Below are positions 43,298-51,956 of a stretch of DNA of 57,377 nucleotides, piece by piece. A program made the translations under genes and the position numbers. Position 1 is the stretch's first letter. Every line of letters starts with the position of its first letter. Origin of the DNA: JAFGXW01 sp964634385 (GTDB taxonomy: Bacteria; Bacillota_I; Bacilli_A; Izemoplasmatales; Izemoplasmataceae); assembly GCA_964634385.1 (NCBI GenBank), contig CAZWIZ010000010.1:1-57377 (forward strand), read 5' to 3'. The notes beneath the pieces are model-generated. The model made no database searches. It saw only the letters and a list, made by a program, of their open reading frames with translations, and was not told the origin of the DNA.

Positions 43298-43723
43298 CTA
43301 CCTATTTAATTTTGATTTATATAAAATTTGATTTTGTAAATCAATCATTTCTTTTTCTTCTTCATCGTTTTGATGGTCATACCCGATTGAATGTAAAAAA
43401 CCATGTACAACTAAAAATCCTAGTTCTCTATTAAAAGAATGTTCCAATTCTTTTGCTTGTTCTTCACATTTTGGAATAGAAATAAAAATATCAGCTAAAT
43501 TATTTAAATATCCATCTGGGAATGTTAAAACATCTGTTATGTCATCCTTTTTTCGATAAGTTTTATTTAATAGTTGAATCTCATCATTGTCAACCAAAAT
43601 TATATTTATTGACTTATTTCTTATTTGCAGTTTGTTTTCGGCTGTTTTTAATACTTTGTTTATAACGTTTGAATAATCTTCTTTGTTACATTTATTAATT
43701 ATATTAGTTTTCATATTCTTCAT
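43298..43723 (-). CDS. ybeY: Endoribonuclease YbeY (16S rRNA maturation)
   Basis: A 141-residue metalloprotein with the motif H-G-x-L-H-x-x-G-Y-D-H at residues 107-117 (three zinc ligands). LTFPDG and LGFLVVHG are typical. The start overlaps phoH by 20 bases and follows GGAG. A second ATG three codons later is possible. Diacylglycerol kinase, often between ybeY and cdd, is absent. Confidence 0.93.
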   Translation of the reverse strand: MKNMKTNIINKCNKEDYSNVINKVLKTAENKLQIRNKSINIILVDNDEIQLLNKTYRKKDDITDVLTFPDGYLNNLADIFISIPKCEEQAKELEHSFNRELGFLVVHGFLHSIGYDHQNDEEEKEMIDLQNQILYKSKLNR

Positions 43724-44672
43724 ATTTCTCCAAAACTTTTTGAACCAAAGGATGTCTTATAACATCTACTCGTTCAAAACGAATAATTTCAATTCCGACA
43801 ACGCCATCTAATAATTTTATTGAATTAACAAGTCCACTTTCCATTCTTTTTGGTAAATCAATTTGAGTAATATCCCCTGTAACTACCATTTTTGAATTAA
43901 ATCCTAATCTTGTTAAAAATAACTTCATTTGATTGTATGTTGTATTTTGTGCTTCATCTAGAATAACATAAGCATTTTCTAATGTTCTTCCTCTCATATA
44001 AGCAAGTGGAGCTATTTCTATAATCCCTTTTTCAATCAAATCCTCAGTTTGTTTCTTTCCAAGCACTTCATATAATGCATCATATAATGGTCTAAGATAG
44101 GGATCAACTTTCTCTTTTAAATCTCCAGGAAGAAATCCAAGATTTTCACCAGCTTCGACAGCTGGTCTAGTTAAAATTATCTTTTTAATTGCTCCATCAC
44201 GTAATTTCGCCAATGCATTAACTACAGCAACATAAGTTTTCCCTGTTCCTGCAGGTCCAATTGAAAAAACAAGATCATTACTGTTAATTGCTTTAATATA
44301 TTGTGATTGATTAATTGTTTTAGCATAAATTGGTTTTCCTGTAAAAGTTTTTGTTATAAATAAACGATTAACATATATATCAACAATTTCATCAATTTCT
44401 TTATTGCTTGATAAACTAGCAATGTAAATAATATCTCGTTCAGAAATAATAATATTACTGTTTGCTATCGCGATTAATGTTTCAAATATTTTTTCTAATA
44501 GTTTTATTATTTTAGGATCTTTTGATGATATAAAAATTTCTTCTCCTTTAGTAAAAATTTCTATATCGAATAATGAATTTAAAACTTTTAAGTTTTTATC
44601 ATTACTCCCCATAACCACTCTAAAACTATCAAGGTTATGAAATTTAGTTATTAGTTTTGTCAAATTAACCAA
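43704..44672 (-). CDS. phoH: PhoH-like ATPase
   Basis: A 322-residue protein with a Walker A motif GPAGTGKT (139-146) and a Walker B region VILDEAQNTT, followed by GDITQIDLP. An N-terminal KH-like region precedes the ATPase. It is probably RNA-linked and paired with YbeY, as in most bacteria. It has its own extended -10 promoter. Confidence 0.93.
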   Translation of the reverse strand: MVNLTKLITKFHNLDSFRVVMGSNDKNLKVLNSLFDIEIFTKGEEIFISSKDPKIIKLLEKIFETLIAIANSNIIISERDIIYIASLSSNKEIDEIVDIYVNRLFITKTFTGKPIYAKTINQSQYIKAINSNDLVFSIGPAGTGKTYVAVVNALAKLRDGAIKKIILTRPAVEAGENLGFLPGDLKEKVDPYLRPLYDALYEVLGKKQTEDLIEKGIIEIAPLAYMRGRTLENAYVILDEAQNTTYNQMKLFLTRLGFNSKMVVTGDITQIDLPKRMESGLVNSIKLLDGVVGIEIIRFERVDVIRHPLVQKVLEKYEEYEN

Positions 44673-44701
44673 TTTATCAATCCTCCCTAATTTCTATTAT
44701 C

Positions 44702-44710
44702 ATTATACCA
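44702..44710 (-). promoter_or_regulatory. Extended -10 promoter of phoH
   Basis: TGGTATAAT on the minus strand (complement of 44702-44710), about 30 bases before the phoH ATG and directly after the rpsU terminator. Confidence 0.5.
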
Positions 44711-44724
44711 TAATATCTATTTTT

Positions 44725-44760
44725 TTAGAAAAAAATAACGGCATTTTTATACCGTTATTT
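44725..44760 (-). terminator. Terminator of rpsU
   Basis: AAATAACGG (44733-44741) and CCGTTATTT (44752-44760) form a 9-base stem with a U-run on the minus strand. Confidence 0.8.
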
Positions 44761-44761
44761 G

Positions 44762-44938
44762 TTATTTATTTCCTCTTTTTTGATTTGCTTTTTGTTTAAT
44801 TTTCTTTGAAATACTAGGTTTAACATAGTATTCTCTTTTACGAGCTTCTTGTAGGGTACCTGATCTTGATACGTCACGTTTAAATCTTCTTAACGCATCT
44901 TCAATTGATTCATTATCTCTAATAACAGTTTTTGCCAT
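44762..44938 (-). CDS. rpsU: 30S ribosomal protein S21
   Basis: A 58-residue ribosomal protein read directly because it is short. It starts MAKTVIRDNESIEDALRRFK and continues with REYYVKPSISKK and a basic tail, which is S21 throughout. AGGAGG precedes the ATG at 44938. It has a TTTACA-N17-TATTAT promoter upstream and a strong terminator after it, so it is a separate transcript upstream of phoH. Confidence 0.97.
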   Translation of the reverse strand: MAKTVIRDNESIEDALRRFKRDVSRSGTLQEARKREYYVKPSISKKIKQKANQKRGNK

Positions 44939-44975
44939 AAGGTTTCCCTCCTTTCACTCTTGAATTTCCGTATTT

Positions 44976-45004
44976 ATAATACCAAATTACAATATAAATG
45001 TAAA
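44976..45004 (-). promoter_or_regulatory. Promoter of rpsU
   Basis: TTTACA (complement of 44999-45004), a 17-base spacer and TATTAT (complement of 44976-44981), with TGG before the -10 box. Confidence 0.6.
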
Positions 45005-45162
45005 GTTTTTTAGAAAAAACAATTATATTTATTAAAATAATTAATTATGAGGCTCATTTATAGCATTATTATACAAATATTTATAAATCTATTATAATAC
45101 TATTATATACTATTATTTTTATTTTCATAGTTTAATTTTCTATTCATCAAAAACTTTAACAA

Positions 45163-46455
45163 TTAGGTTTTAACAATACCTAAAGTATCTTTATATTTAA
45201 CTGACTTTATTGTTACATTTCTAATTTGATTATGGAGAGTTACATCCTTATTTACTTTGATGTAAATGTATGTATCTGAATGACCATAAGTATATTGGTC
45301 ATCCGATTTTTCAAAAATCACACTTAAATCCGTAGTCTTACTTTTCTCAATGAATGCAGTAGCTAATTCATTATTTAATTCCAATAATTTATTTACTCTA
45401 GTTGATTTAACTAAACCATTTAAATGTCCTTCCATTTTAGCAGCTTTTGTTCCGCTTCTTTTTGAATATGGAAAAACATGTAACTCACTAAAAGCTATTT
45501 TTTTAATAAAGTAATACATTTCTTCAAACATTTCTTCAGTTTCACCAGGAAAACCAACAATTATATCAGTTGTTATAGCAATTCCAGGTATCAAAGTTCT
45601 AATATGTTCTATATGCTTTAAAAATTGCGCTTTATCGTATTTTCTTTTCATAAGTCTTAGTATTTCATCACTACCGCTTTGAAGCGGTATATGAAGGTGT
45701 TTCGCGAAAATATGGTTACTTGCTATTAACTCTATTATTTCATTGGTTAACTCATTTACTTCAATTGATGATATTCTTATTCTTTTAAGTCCTTTAACAT
45801 CTTTTAAATCATTTAATAAATCAAAAAAACTATAATTATCTAAATCTTGTCCGTATCCTCCAGTATGAATACCTGTTAAAACAATTTCATGAAAACCATT
45901 TTTTACTAGACTACGAGCTTCATCTAAAACAGAATCTTTATCTCTACTTCTAACTGGTCCTCTAGCATACGGAATAATACAATAAGTACAGAAATTATCA
46001 CAACCATCTTGAATTTTAAGAAAAGCTCTTGTGTTTTCTGTAAAATTAGTAACTTTTATTTCATCAAATACACGATATCTAGAAACATCAGAGATATCTT
46101 TAATTTTGTTTCTCTCATTTAAAAATTTATTTACTAAAGGTAGTAAACGTTCTCGATGTTTTGTTCCTATTATTATATCTACACCATCAATAAGAAAAAC
46201 ATCATCTGGGGATAATTGAGAATAACAACCCATTACTGCGACTACCGCTTCAGGATTTATTTTTATTAGTTTTCTAATTGCTTTCCGACTTTTTGATGCA
46301 GCTGAGTTAGTAACTGTACACGTATTAATAACGTATACATCTGCAAAATCTTTATGAGTTACTCTTTCATAACCTTGTTCTTTAAACAACTCCCAAACAC
46401 TTTCTGATTCATAAGTATTTACTTTACAACCTAATGTATAAAAAGCTATTTTCAT
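45163..46455 (-). CDS. mtaB: tRNA t6A37 methylthiotransferase MtaB
   Basis: A 430-residue radical SAM enzyme adding a methylthio group to t6A37. N-terminal cluster cysteines are C10, C46 and C77. Radical SAM cysteines are C152, C156 and C159 (GCDNFCTYC). A TRAM-like C-terminus follows. LGCKVNTYESE at the start is MtaB-like rather than MiaB. It lies between the dnaJ terminator and rpsU; about 160 bases of AT-rich non-coding DNA follow its stop. Confidence 0.94.
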   Translation of the reverse strand: MKIAFYTLGCKVNTYESESVWELFKEQGYERVTHKDFADVYVINTCTVTNSAASKSRKAIRKLIKINPEAVVAVMGCYSQLSPDDVFLIDGVDIIIGTKHRERLLPLVNKFLNERNKIKDISDVSRYRVFDEIKVTNFTENTRAFLKIQDGCDNFCTYCIIPYARGPVRSRDKDSVLDEARSLVKNGFHEIVLTGIHTGGYGQDLDNYSFFDLLNDLKDVKGLKRIRISSIEVNELTNEIIELIASNHIFAKHLHIPLQSGSDEILRLMKRKYDKAQFLKHIEHIRTLIPGIAITTDIIVGFPGETEEMFEEMYYFIKKIAFSELHVFPYSKRSGTKAAKMEGHLNGLVKSTRVNKLLELNNELATAFIEKSKTTDLSVIFEKSDDQYTYGHSDTYIYIKVNKDVTLHNQIRNVTIKSVKYKDTLGIVKT

Positions 46456-46510
46456 CTTTTTTCACCTATTTCAAATAATTATAATTCATTGTTGATTATA
46501 TCATAAATCA

Positions 46511-46540
46511 AAAAAAGATTACACAAATGTAATCTTTTTT
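46511..46540 (-). terminator. Terminator of the hrcA-grpE-dnaK-dnaJ operon
   Basis: AAAAAAGATTACA and TGTAATCTTTTTT arms around a short loop, just after the dnaJ stop, with a U-run on the minus strand. Confidence 0.8.
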
Positions 46541-46545
46541 GATTC

Positions 46546-47646
46546 TTATCCTTTAAGAGCTCTTTTAAATTTTGCCCATATATTAGAATCTTTTGTTAAG
46601 TCTGTTTCGCCTAACTCATTAAATAATTTAATTTGTTGTTTTGTTAGTTTATTTGGAGTGACAACATTAATAATAACATGTTCATCTCCAGGTCGTTTAG
46701 ATCTAACATTTGGTGCCCCTTTACCTTTCAAACGGAATGTTGTTTTACTTTGCGTTCCCGCGGGAACTTTTAGTTTAACATCACCATATGGTGTAGGTAC
46801 TTTAATATTATCTCCCATTGCTGCTTGTGCAAAGGTAATTGGTATTTCGATTACTAAATCATCATTTTGTCTTTCATAAAGCGGATGTTTTTTTACATCA
46901 AACAAAATATATAAATCACCCGAAGGTCCACCGTTATATCCTTTGTTTCCATATCCTTCTAGACGTATTTGTTGACCTGTATTAATTCCTGCTGGTACCT
47001 TAACTTCAATTTCCTTATTGCGTGTTACAATACCTTCTCCATTACATGTTGTACATTTTTTAGTAACAATTTTACCTTTACCATGACATACAGGACAAGT
47101 TGTTTGTGTTCTTGTTGTTCCAAACAGTGATTGTTGTTGAACAATAACCGTTCCTTTTCCATGGCAACGAGTACATGTTTTAACATCTTTTTTAGAAAAC
47201 GCTCCTGTCCCATGACAAGCATGACATTCTTCATGAACATTAACTCGGATTTGTTTTTTTGCTCCAAATATAGATTCATTAAAAGAAACTGTCATACGTT
47301 TTTGAATATCTTGTCCTTTTTTAGGTCTATTTGATGTACGAGAACTTCCTCCTCCTCCACCAAAGAAATTTGAAAAAATATCATTTATATCAAAATCGAA
47401 GCCAGAACTTTGGAATCCTTGTCCATTATTTGCTTGATGTCCAAAACGATCATATTGAGCTCTTTTAGAAGAGTCACTTAACACTTCATAAGCCTCTTGG
47501 ACTTCTTTAAACTTTGCTTCTGCATTTGATTCACTTGATACATCTGGATGATACTTTTTAGCAAGTGTTCGATATGCTTTCTTTATTTCTGCATCGTCTG
47601 CCCCTTTATTTATCCCTAATACTTCATAGTAATCTCTTTTGCTCAT
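46546..47646 (-). CDS. dnaJ: Chaperone DnaJ
   Basis: A 366-residue type I Hsp40. J domain with HPD (KKYHPDVS), a Gly/Phe-rich linker (GFDFDINDIFSNFFGGGGG), four zinc repeats (CHACHGTG, CTRCHGKG, CPVCHGKG, CTTCNGEG) and a substrate-binding C-terminus. It stimulates DnaK. It is last in the heat-shock operon, separated from dnaK by a strong hairpin. Confidence 0.97.
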   Translation of the reverse strand: MSKRDYYEVLGINKGADDAEIKKAYRTLAKKYHPDVSSESNAEAKFKEVQEAYEVLSDSSKRAQYDRFGHQANNGQGFQSSGFDFDINDIFSNFFGGGGGSSRTSNRPKKGQDIQKRMTVSFNESIFGAKKQIRVNVHEECHACHGTGAFSKKDVKTCTRCHGKGTVIVQQQSLFGTTRTQTTCPVCHGKGKIVTKKCTTCNGEGIVTRNKEIEVKVPAGINTGQQIRLEGYGNKGYNGGPSGDLYILFDVKKHPLYERQNDDLVIEIPITFAQAAMGDNIKVPTPYGDVKLKVPAGTQSKTTFRLKGKGAPNVRSKRPGDEHVIINVVTPNKLTKQQIKLFNELGETDLTKDSNIWAKFKRALKG

Positions 47647-47667
47647 AATAACACCTCAGTTTATGAG

Positions 47668-47696
47668 GAAATGAAGCAGTATAACTGCTTCATTTC
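47668..47696. repeat. Intercistronic hairpin between dnaK and dnaJ
   Basis: A perfect 13-base inverted repeat, GAAATGAAGCAGT and its complement, with a 3-base loop. On the minus strand no U-run follows, so it is more likely an RNA processing or stability element, or a leaky attenuator, than a full terminator. Confidence 0.6.
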
Positions 47697-47709
47697 TTCG
47701 TTTATATTT

Positions 47710-49557
47710 TTATACTTCTTCGTATTCGGCATCAACGATATTTTCATCATTACTATCATTACTATCATTAACGCTATCATCTTCTTGTGCTTCTCCATCA
47801 GCATTTTGAGCCGCTTCTTGTGCTTTTTGAGTTTGCTCATATGCTTTTGTAGCTAAGGCTTGAGCCAATGTATTTAGTTCTTCTTTTAATTTTTTAATTT
47901 TATCTAGATCTTTACCTTTTAATGCTTTTTGAAGTTCTTTGCTTTTTGCTTCAGCTTTTGATTTTTCTTTATTGCTAATGTTTTCACCTAAATCTGTGAT
48001 AGCTTTAGAAGTAGCAAATATTAATTGATCTGCTTCATTTCTTAAATCTGCTTCTTCTTTTAATAGTTTATCTGCTTCTGCATTTTCTTCTGCTTCTTTA
48101 ACCATTTTTTCAATTTCTTTTTCTGATAATCCAGTATCATTTTGAATTGTTATACTTTGTGATTTTCCAGTACCTAAATCTTTTGCTTTTACGTTAACAA
48201 TACCATTAGCATCAATATCAAATGTTACTTCGATTTGTGGTACACCACGTGGTGCTGGTGGAATATCAGTTAATTGGAATCGTCCAAGTGATTTATTTTG
48301 ATTTGCCATTGGTCTTTCACCTTGAAGAACATGTAAATCAACAGCGGGTTGGTTAGCTACTGCAGTTGAGAAGATTTGTGATTTAGATGTAGGAATTGTT
48401 GTATTTCTTTCAATAAGTTTCGTGAAAACAGAACCTAACGTTTCAATTCCAAGTGATAATGGTGTAACATCTAATAATAATACATCTTTAACATCGCCTG
48501 ATAATACTCCGGCTTGAATTGCAGCCCCCATAGCTACTACTTCATCAGGATTAACTGTTTTATTTGGTGTTTTTCCAAGTTCACCTTTAATAGCATCTTG
48601 AACCGCAGGAATTCTAATTGAACCACCTACAAGTAAAATTTGATCAATATCGTTTTTAGTCATTGAAGCATCTTTTAACGCTCTTCTAACTGGTCCCATT
48701 GTTTTTTCTACTAAATCAGCAGTAAGTTCATTAAATTTAGCACGTGATAATGTTTGTTCTAAATGGACAGGTCCACTTGGTCCAACACTAATAAATGGTA
48801 ATGAAATATGTGCTGATGTTATTCCACTTAAGTCTTTTTTTGCTTTTTCAGAAGCATCTTTTAATCTTTGCATTGCCATTTTATCTTTTGATAAATCAAC
48901 AGATGTTTCTTTTTTAAATTCAGAAACTAAATAATCAATAATTTTATGATCAAAATCGTCTCCACCTAAACGGTTATTACCAGCTGTTGAAATTACTTCA
49001 AAAGTACCATCAGCTAATTCAAGAATTGAAACATCAAATGTTCCACCACCAAGGTCATATACTAATACTGTTTGTGTTTTATCTTTTTTATCAATACCAT
49101 AAGCTAATGCTGCAGCTGTTGGTTCATTAATAATACGTTTTACTTCAAGTCCAGCAATTTTACCAGCATCTTTTGTTGCTTGTCTTTCGGCATCATTAAA
49201 ATATGCTGGAACAGTAATTACTGCTTCATTTACTTTATGTCCTAAATATGCTTCAGCTGTTTTCTTTAAGTTTTGTAAAATCATTGCTGAAATTTCTTGT
49301 GGTGTATATTCTTTTCCATTAACTTTTACTTTATAACTAGTTCCCATTTTTCTTTTAATAGATGAAACTGTATCAGGATTTGTAATAACTTGTCTTTTTG
49401 CGACTTCCCCTACTTGAATTTCTCCATTTTTGAATGCTACTACTGATGGTGTTGTTCTAACACCTTCTGCGTTAGCAATAACTTTTGCTTCTCCACCTTC
49501 CATGATAGCTACGCAAGAGTTAGTTGTTCCTAAATCAATACCAATAATTTTTCCCAT
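47710..49557 (-). CDS. dnaK: Chaperone DnaK (Hsp70)
   Basis: A 615-residue Hsp70. The ATPase domain starts IIGIDLGTTNSCVAIMEGG and includes VYDLGGGTFDVSILE and VGGSIRIPAVQ. The substrate domain and a helical lid follow, with a charged acidic tail ending EYEEV. Together with DnaJ and GrpE it folds and rescues proteins. Its place 17 bases after grpE is the standard HrcA-regulated operon. Confidence 0.98.
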   Translation of the reverse strand: MGKIIGIDLGTTNSCVAIMEGGEAKVIANAEGVRTTPSVVAFKNGEIQVGEVAKRQVITNPDTVSSIKRKMGTSYKVKVNGKEYTPQEISAMILQNLKKTAEAYLGHKVNEAVITVPAYFNDAERQATKDAGKIAGLEVKRIINEPTAAALAYGIDKKDKTQTVLVYDLGGGTFDVSILELADGTFEVISTAGNNRLGGDDFDHKIIDYLVSEFKKETSVDLSKDKMAMQRLKDASEKAKKDLSGITSAHISLPFISVGPSGPVHLEQTLSRAKFNELTADLVEKTMGPVRRALKDASMTKNDIDQILLVGGSIRIPAVQDAIKGELGKTPNKTVNPDEVVAMGAAIQAGVLSGDVKDVLLLDVTPLSLGIETLGSVFTKLIERNTTIPTSKSQIFSTAVANQPAVDLHVLQGERPMANQNKSLGRFQLTDIPPAPRGVPQIEVTFDIDANGIVNVKAKDLGTGKSQSITIQNDTGLSEKEIEKMVKEAEENAEADKLLKEEADLRNEADQLIFATSKAITDLGENISNKEKSKAEAKSKELQKALKGKDLDKIKKLKEELNTLAQALATKAYEQTQKAQEAAQNADGEAQEDDSVNDSNDSNDENIVDAEYEEV

Positions 49558-49574
49558 TTTTATTCACTCCTTTA

Positions 49575-50192
49575 TTATTCGCTAATCTTTACGATTGCGG
49601 GTCTTATTATTCTATCTTTAAACATATATCCTTCTTGTAATACTTCAAGGACAATATTTGGTTCTTTATCTTCGACTTTTTCAGTCATTATTGCTTGATG
49701 ATAATTTGGATCATATTCTTCATTTAAAGCATCAACAATACTAACACCTTCATCTTCTAAAGCTTTATTAAATTGATCTTTAATCATAATAAACCCTTTG
49801 AGGATTTTTTCACTTTCTTCATTAGTTGTTTCATGTTTTAAAGCTAAATTAAAATGATCTAATGGTGTTAATAAGTTTTTACAAATACTCATTGCTGCAT
49901 ATTTTCTTTCAATGATTCTTTCTTTTTCAAGACGTTTTTTTATGTTTTGCATGTCTGCTTGTTCTTTTAATAAATCATTTTTCAATCCTTTTATTTGTTC
50001 TTTTAATTCTAAAATAATTTCTTCTGGTGTTTTTTCTTTTACAGCATCAATTATTTCTTCTTTTTGTTTTTTTTGTTCCTTTTTTTCTTTTTTTGTTTTT
50101 TCTTTTTTTGTTTGTTCTGTTTTTGGCTTTTCTTGATGATTTTCTTTAGTTAATAATTCTTCTTCTTGTTCGGTGTTCTTTTTTTTTGCCAT
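49575..50192 (-). CDS. grpE: Nucleotide exchange factor GrpE
   Basis: A 205-residue protein. The first ~60 residues are an extreme Lys/Glu/Gln-rich disordered stretch (KTKKEKKEQKKQKEE), then a long coiled coil and the family end VLQEGYMFKDRIIRPAIVKIS. It releases ADP from DnaK. The low-complexity N-terminus is longer than usual but keeps frame and codon use. It starts 4 bases after hrcA. Confidence 0.95.
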   Translation of the reverse strand: MAKKKNTEQEEELLTKENHQEKPKTEQTKKEKTKKEKKEQKKQKEEIIDAVKEKTPEEIILELKEQIKGLKNDLLKEQADMQNIKKRLEKERIIERKYAAMSICKNLLTPLDHFNLALKHETTNEESEKILKGFIMIKDQFNKALEDEGVSIVDALNEEYDPNYHQAIMTEKVEDKEPNIVLEVLQEGYMFKDRIIRPAIVKISE

Positions 50193-50196
50193 ACCT

Positions 50197-51210
50197 TTAC
50201 TCCTTATATAATTTTGACATATGCTTTGCCAAATATTTAATTAATGGAATAACTTTTTGATATTCCATTCTCGTCGGTCCTACTACTGCGATAGTTCCTC
50301 TTTCGTTACCATCAAACCCATAAGGAACAGTAATAACCGTGCAATCGCGCATAGCGCTTATTGCGTTTTCTTTACCAATTTTAACTGTTATTCCTGTTTT
50401 TGTGGTATCTTCAACTAATCGAAAGATATCATTTTGTTCAAAGAATGTTAATAATTCTCTTACTCGACTTATATCACTAAACTCTGGTTGGTAAAGCATG
50501 TTGCTTTGACCTGATAAATAATATTTACTTTGTGTAAACTTAGTGAATGCATCAAGAAAAGTTTCAATTATCGTAGTATTATAAATTAGTATTTCTTTAA
50601 TTCTATGTTCGTTAATTTCATAATGAAGTTTTTCACTTACTTGGGCAATTGGACAATCAAATAAAATTTCATTAAAGATCTCAATTACTCTTTTCATTTC
50701 ACTCACATCAGTATTTTCGGGAATAACAATTTGTTTACTTTCAACATGTCCTAAATTGGTAATCAACAACAAAATTGAAACATTTTCATACAGTGGAACT
50801 AATTCAATCTTTTTAACTCTTGATCCATATGCACTAGGTCCAAGTGCGATTGTTGTATAATTAGTTAATTGACTTAACAAATTCATCGCTTGCTTAATAG
50901 CTTCATCACGTTTTATATCTTTATTAGTAAATAATTCATCAATAACCGTGAAGCTATCATCGTAGTTTTGATTTCCATTTAATAAATTCTCAATATAATA
51001 ATGATATCCAGTATCACTAGGAATTCTTCCGCTTGATGTATGAGTTTTTTCTATTAGTCCTAACTCCTCTAATCCAACCATTTCATTTCTGACTGTTGCG
51101 GATGATACATTTAATAAGTTCGCTAATGTCTTCGAACCAACCGGTTCAGCACTTTTAACAAATTCATCAACAATTAGTTTTAAGACTAATTCTTGCCTCT
51201 TTGTAAGCAT
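50197..51210 (-). CDS. hrcA: Heat-inducible repressor HrcA
   Basis: A 337-residue winged-helix repressor that binds CIRCE. N-terminal RQELVLKLIVDEFVKSAEPV and the HTH block SSATVRNEMVGLEELGLIEK are followed by HTSSGRIPSDTGYHYYI; the C-terminal part carries VVGPTRMEYQKVIPLI. It opens the heat-shock operon and is autoregulated through two CIRCE copies upstream. An AGAGGTG site precedes the ATG. Confidence 0.97.
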   Translation of the reverse strand: MLTKRQELVLKLIVDEFVKSAEPVGSKTLANLLNVSSATVRNEMVGLEELGLIEKTHTSSGRIPSDTGYHYYIENLLNGNQNYDDSFTVIDELFTNKDIKRDEAIKQAMNLLSQLTNYTTIALGPSAYGSRVKKIELVPLYENVSILLLITNLGHVESKQIVIPENTDVSEMKRVIEIFNEILFDCPIAQVSEKLHYEINEHRIKEILIYNTTIIETFLDAFTKFTQSKYYLSGQSNMLYQPEFSDISRVRELLTFFEQNDIFRLVEDTTKTGITVKIGKENAISAMRDCTVITVPYGFDGNERGTIAVVGPTRMEYQKVIPLIKYLAKHMSKLYKE

Positions 51211-51223
51211 AAATTCACCTCTT

Positions 51224-51250
51224 TTAGCACTCCTTTATTTCGACTGCTAA
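51224..51250. promoter_or_regulatory. CIRCE operator, proximal copy
   Basis: TTAGCACTC-N9-GACTGCTAA, one mismatch from the consensus TTAGCACTC-N9-GAGTGCTAA. It lies between the -10 box and the hrcA ribosome site. Confidence 0.9.
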
Positions 51251-51254
51251 GAAC

Positions 51255-51283
51255 ATTATACACTACGTCTTTAGCAGTGTCAA
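51255..51283 (-). promoter_or_regulatory. Consensus sigma-A promoter of hrcA operon
   Basis: TTGACA (complement of 51278-51283), exactly 17 bases, then TATAAT (complement of 51255-51260). It is a perfect consensus, placed between two CIRCE operators; the distal CIRCE overlaps the -35 box. Confidence 0.9.
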
Positions 51284-51297
51284 GTATTGAGTGCTAA
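51271..51297. promoter_or_regulatory. CIRCE operator, distal copy
   Basis: TTAGCAGTG-N9-GAGTGCTAA, two mismatches in one arm. It overlaps the -35 box of the hrcA promoter. Confidence 0.85.
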
Positions 51298-51338
51298 TTT
51301 TTATAAATAAAAATAAAAACAGCTATAAATAAGCTGTT

Positions 51339-51956
51339 TTAGCCTTTTACAAAAGGATTCTCAATTTTTTCTTTTGAAATAGTTGTAAAGTGACCGTGTC
51401 CTGGATAAACAATAGTATTGTCACTACAAAGATTAACTATTTTTTTAATGCTTTTTTGTATATCTAATGTGTTTGAAGTGGGTAAATCAGTTCTTCCAAT
51501 TGTACCTTTAAATAATGTATCTCCACTAAATAGATTGTTTTTATATTTAAAACATACACTTCCTCTAGTATGTCCTGGTGTTTCAATAATTTTTATTATT
51601 TCAGTTCCTAATTTTAATTTATCTTTTTCAGTAAACGTCAAAACAATATCTTTGTTGTTAACTACAAATTTATCATATGTATATCCTGATAAATTTAGAT
51701 TAGAATTAAATAAGAAATTTTTTTCTTTTTCATGGATATATATTTTTGTATCAAATTCTTCAATAATCTCATTAATTCCAACAATATGATCAAAATGACC
51801 ATGGGTCAATAATATTCCAACAACAGTAAAATTCTTTTTATTTATATATTCTTTTATCTCTAAATAATTAGTTCCAGGATCAATAATATAAGCTTTTCTT
51901 TGTTCATTTATAATATAAGTGTTTTCTTTAAAATCATTTAATATTGTTTTAATCAT
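51339..51956 (-). CDS. Metallo-beta-lactamase fold hydrolase (glyoxalase II-like)
   Basis: A 205-residue MBL-fold protein. THGHFDHIVG (51-60) carries the metal ligands; later TPGHTRGSVCF and FSGDTLFKGTIGRTDL, then VYPGHGHFT. It resembles YqgX/YcbL-type hydroxyacylglutathione hydrolase-like enzymes; the substrate is uncertain. It overlaps the end of the ROK kinase gene by 8 bases, as yqgX neighbours glucokinase (yqgQ-glcK) in Bacillus. A hairpin with arms near 51320-51345 may end this transcript. Confidence 0.88.
   Translation of the reverse strand: MIKTILNDFKENTYIINEQRKAYIIDPGTNYLEIKEYINKKNFTVVGILLTHGHFDHIVGINEIIEEFDTKIYIHEKEKNFLFNSNLNLSGYTYDKFVVNNKDIVLTFTEKDKLKLGTEIIKIIETPGHTRGSVCFKYKNNLFSGDTLFKGTIGRTDLPTSNTLDIQKSIKKIVNLCSDNTIVYPGHGHFTTISKEKIENPFVKG

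Noticed and set aside
50040..50190. Simple-sequence purine/pyrimidine tract as a possible repeat or unstable region
   Set aside because: It is the in-frame Lys/Glu-rich N-terminus of GrpE, a usual feature of that protein.
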